A stretch of 7,384 nt of DNA from Gemmobacter sp. (GTDB lineage Bacteria; Pseudomonadota; Alphaproteobacteria; Rhodobacterales; Rhodobacteraceae). The position numbers and the translations under genes are program-made. This document shows positions 6,401-7,384 of the stretch, in pieces (position 1 is the first letter of the stretch; every line of letters starts with the position of its first letter). Location: the NCBI GenBank assembly GCA_030656535.1, contig JAUSPL010000077.1, forward strand, positions 1-7,384, written 5' to 3'. Under the pieces are notes generated by a model. It did not search any database. It was given only the letters and a program-made list of their open reading frames with translations, and had not been told where the DNA came from.

Positions 6401-6615
6401 CACGACCCATCGCTCTTTTTCTCGGTTTCCTTGGCTTTCAGCGCCTCCAAAAGCGCGGTAAAGCGATCAGGAACTTCCTCAACAAGAATTTCGCGATAGA
6501 CGCGCTTGAGGTTTTCGTCGATCTCTCGCGCTAAAGCCGGCGTCGGCTTCACGCCATCCCCGGCAGATCTCCGCTTTTTGTTTGACATCTCGCTCGACAC
6601 TTTTTTCGCCTTCAT
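6400..6615 (-). CDS. nepR: Anti-sigma factor NepR
   Basis: The 71-residue protein carries the NepR core at about 31-60. A first helix, EIDENLKRVYREI, is joined by LVEEV to PDRFTALLEALK. These two helices wrap across sigma regions 2 and 4 of EcfG and, after stress, move to the sigma-like domain of phosphorylated PhyR. Both ends are charged and probably disordered, as in the family. I chose the ATG at 6615, which has AAGG four bases before its TTGA-adjacent start. An internal ATG at 6588 (MSNKKRR, 62 residues) has a GAGCGAG-like stretch just upstream and gives a length nearer the usual 60-65, so it is a real alternative. It is the first gene of the operon, its stop overlaps ecfG, and it is transcribed from the leftward half of the palindromic promoter. 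Confidence 0.93.
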   Translation of the reverse strand: MKAKKVSSEMSNKKRRSAGDGVKPTPALAREIDENLKRVYREILVEEVPDRFTALLEALKAKETEKKSDGS

Positions 6616-6628
6616 TCAACCTTGTCAG

Positions 6629-6653
6629 GGAACCAACGCAGAATTCGTGCGTT
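6629..6653 (+). promoter_or_regulatory. EcfG-type promoter of phyR
   Basis: GGAAC (6629-6633), 16 bases and CGTT (6650-6653) match the EcfG consensus and face phyR. Transcription should start near 6660, giving a leader of about 33 bases that holds the hairpin at 6676-6693. EcfG-dependent phyR expression is known in several relatives; here it is inferred from the element. Confidence 0.88.
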
Positions 6654-6659
6654 GGTTCC
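6635..6659 (-). promoter_or_regulatory. EcfG-type promoter of the nepR-ecfG-kinase operon
   Basis: On the minus strand, GGAAC (6659-6655), 16 bases and CGTT (6638-6635) match the EcfG consensus. Transcription should begin near 6628, leaving only about 12 bases before the nepR ATG at 6615, or about 40 before the alternative ATG at 6588. It implies that EcfG activates its own operon together with its inhibitor. Confidence 0.88.
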
Positions 6660-6675
6660 ACAGAATACGCAAAAA

Positions 6676-6693
6676 TTGTCTGGGAGTAGACAA
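6676..6693 (+). promoter_or_regulatory. Hairpin presenting the phyR ribosome binding site
   Basis: TTGTCT (6676-6681) pairs exactly with AGACAA (6688-6693), and the 6-base loop GGGAGT contains the Shine-Dalgarno GGAG. The stem ends on the base before the ATG at 6694. The six-bp, mostly A-T/G-C stem is weak, so it may tune translation or merely hold the site in an exposed loop. Confidence 0.5.
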
Positions 6694-7384
6694 ATGACCG
6701 CCGAAAGCCTGACAACTGCAATCGGGACAAACTTGCCCTACCTTCGCCGCTATGGGCGCGCACTGACCGGAAGCCAGTCAAGCGGTGATCGTTTTGCCGC
6801 GGCCACGCTTGAAGCACTGCTTGAGGACATCTCCGCGATGGAAGCGGACGCCGAACCGAAAGTTGCGTTGTTTCGCGCGTTTCATGTGCTGTGGTCTTCC
6901 GCAGGCGCGCCCGTCGGTGACCCGGATTCCCGACTGTCCGCGCGGGCCCAGCACCACATGGAACAACTGACCCCACATTCGCGCGAGGCGCTTCTTTTGA
7001 ACGTGATCGAAGGTTTCAGCGCGGACCAGATCTCCCGGATCATGGGCATCGAGCAGTCAGCCGTTGCCGAACTTATCGGTGCTGCTATCCACGAAATGGA
7101 GGCGTCTGTGTCTGGCCGCGTGATGGTTATCGAAGACGAAGCGATTATCGCGATGGATATTGCCGACATCGTGCAATCTATCGGCCACACCGTGACGGGG
7201 ATCGCGCGCACCCGCACCGAGGCCGTTCAGCTTGCGCAACGCGACAGACCGGATCTGATCCTCGCCGACATCCAGCTTGCGGACAATTCGTCGGGCATCG
7301 ACGCCATCAACGATATCTTGGCGGTGTTCCCGGACCTGCCGGTCATCTTCATCACCGCCTTCCCCGAACGCCTGCTGACCGGCA
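6694..7384 (+). CDS. phyR: Stress response regulator PhyR, 5' part
   Basis: The frame runs from ATG 6694 to the window end without a stop: 230 complete codons of an expected 260-270. Residues 1-138 resemble an ECF sigma factor. A degenerate region 2 includes LPYLRRYGRALTG (14-26), and a region 4-like part includes LTPHSREALLLNVIEGFSADQIS (from 92). This domain mimics EcfG to capture NepR. A receiver domain follows from about 141 (GRVMVIEDEA), with acidic E147/D148, the probable phosphorylation site D192 in ADIQL, and T221 in FITAFPERLLTG. The conserved lysine and the last helix are beyond the edge. This order, sigma-like then receiver, is diagnostic of PhyR. The ribosome binding site GGAG (6683-6686) lies 7 bases from the ATG, inside a hairpin loop. 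It is divergent from nepR and shares the palindromic promoter. Confidence 0.95.
   Translation, partial: MTAESLTTAIGTNLPYLRRYGRALTGSQSSGDRFAAATLEALLEDISAMEADAEPKVALFRAFHVLWSSAGAPVGDPDSRLSARAQHHMEQLTPHSREALLLNVIEGFSADQISRIMGIEQSAVAELIGAAIHEMEASVSGRVMVIEDEAIIAMDIADIVQSIGHTVTGIARTRTEAVQLAQRDRPDLILADIQLADNSSGIDAINDILAVFPDLPVIFITAFPERLLTG

Larger units (their letters stand above)
6629..6659. repeat. Perfect 12-bp inverted repeat forming a two-way promoter
   Basis: GGAACCAACGCA (6629-6640) and TGCGTTGGTTCC (6648-6659) are exact reverse complements separated by the 7-base spacer GAATTCG. Each arm contains the -35 element of one promoter and the -10 element of the opposite one. The whole 31-bp block therefore encodes two fully overlapping EcfG promoters between nepR and phyR. 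Confidence 0.95.

Overview
The window carries the core general stress response (GSR) locus of an alphaproteobacterium: divergent phyR and nepR-ecfG, followed by a HisKA_2-type sensor kinase. The high-GC codon use, the DUF1328 and PerM-like neighbours and this gene order suggest Rhodobacterales (Roseobacter-like group). Genus cannot be read from the sequence alone.

Layout, left to right. (1) The first 15 codons of a DUF1328 small membrane protein on the minus strand, with a strong ribosome binding site and an EcfG-type promoter upstream. (2) A 570-base stretch with no convincing gene, holding that promoter and a second, orphan EcfG-like element pointing right. (3) A small, mostly helical hypothetical protein on the plus strand (about 618-977). 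(4) A 364-base gap ending in a clean EcfG-type promoter. (5) A PerM/AI-2E-family membrane protein (1342-2388, +). (6) A short convergent gap with a hairpin. (7) On the minus strand, in transcription order from the right: nepR, ecfG, a membrane sensor histidine kinase and a two-HKD phospholipase D-like enzyme. The first three overlap or abut, and the fourth follows 23 bases later. (8) phyR on the plus strand, cut by the window end after 230 codons.

How the genes work together. In the known partner-switch, a stress-activated kinase phosphorylates PhyR. PhyR-P uses its sigma-like N-terminus to sequester the anti-sigma factor NepR, which frees EcfG to transcribe GGAAC-N16/17-CGTT promoters. All of these parts are present, and the window also shows likely target promoters: four strict GGAAC-N16-CGTT matches and one N17 match. 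Two strict matches overlap head-to-head in one perfect 12-bp inverted repeat between nepR and phyR, so the same DNA reads as an EcfG promoter in both directions. The other two lie directly upstream of the AI-2E-family gene and the DUF1328 gene, which are therefore inferred members of the regulon. The phospholipase D-like gene is tied to the locus by position behind the kinase rather than by its own visible promoter.

The core system is well described in Alphaproteobacteria. The less obvious points are the palindromic shared promoter, a hairpin that puts the phyR Shine-Dalgarno in its loop, a cysteine pair with a CSS motif in the kinase sensor domain, its unusual ATP-binding motif, and a 10-bp tandem repeat that places three ATGs at the phospholipase start.
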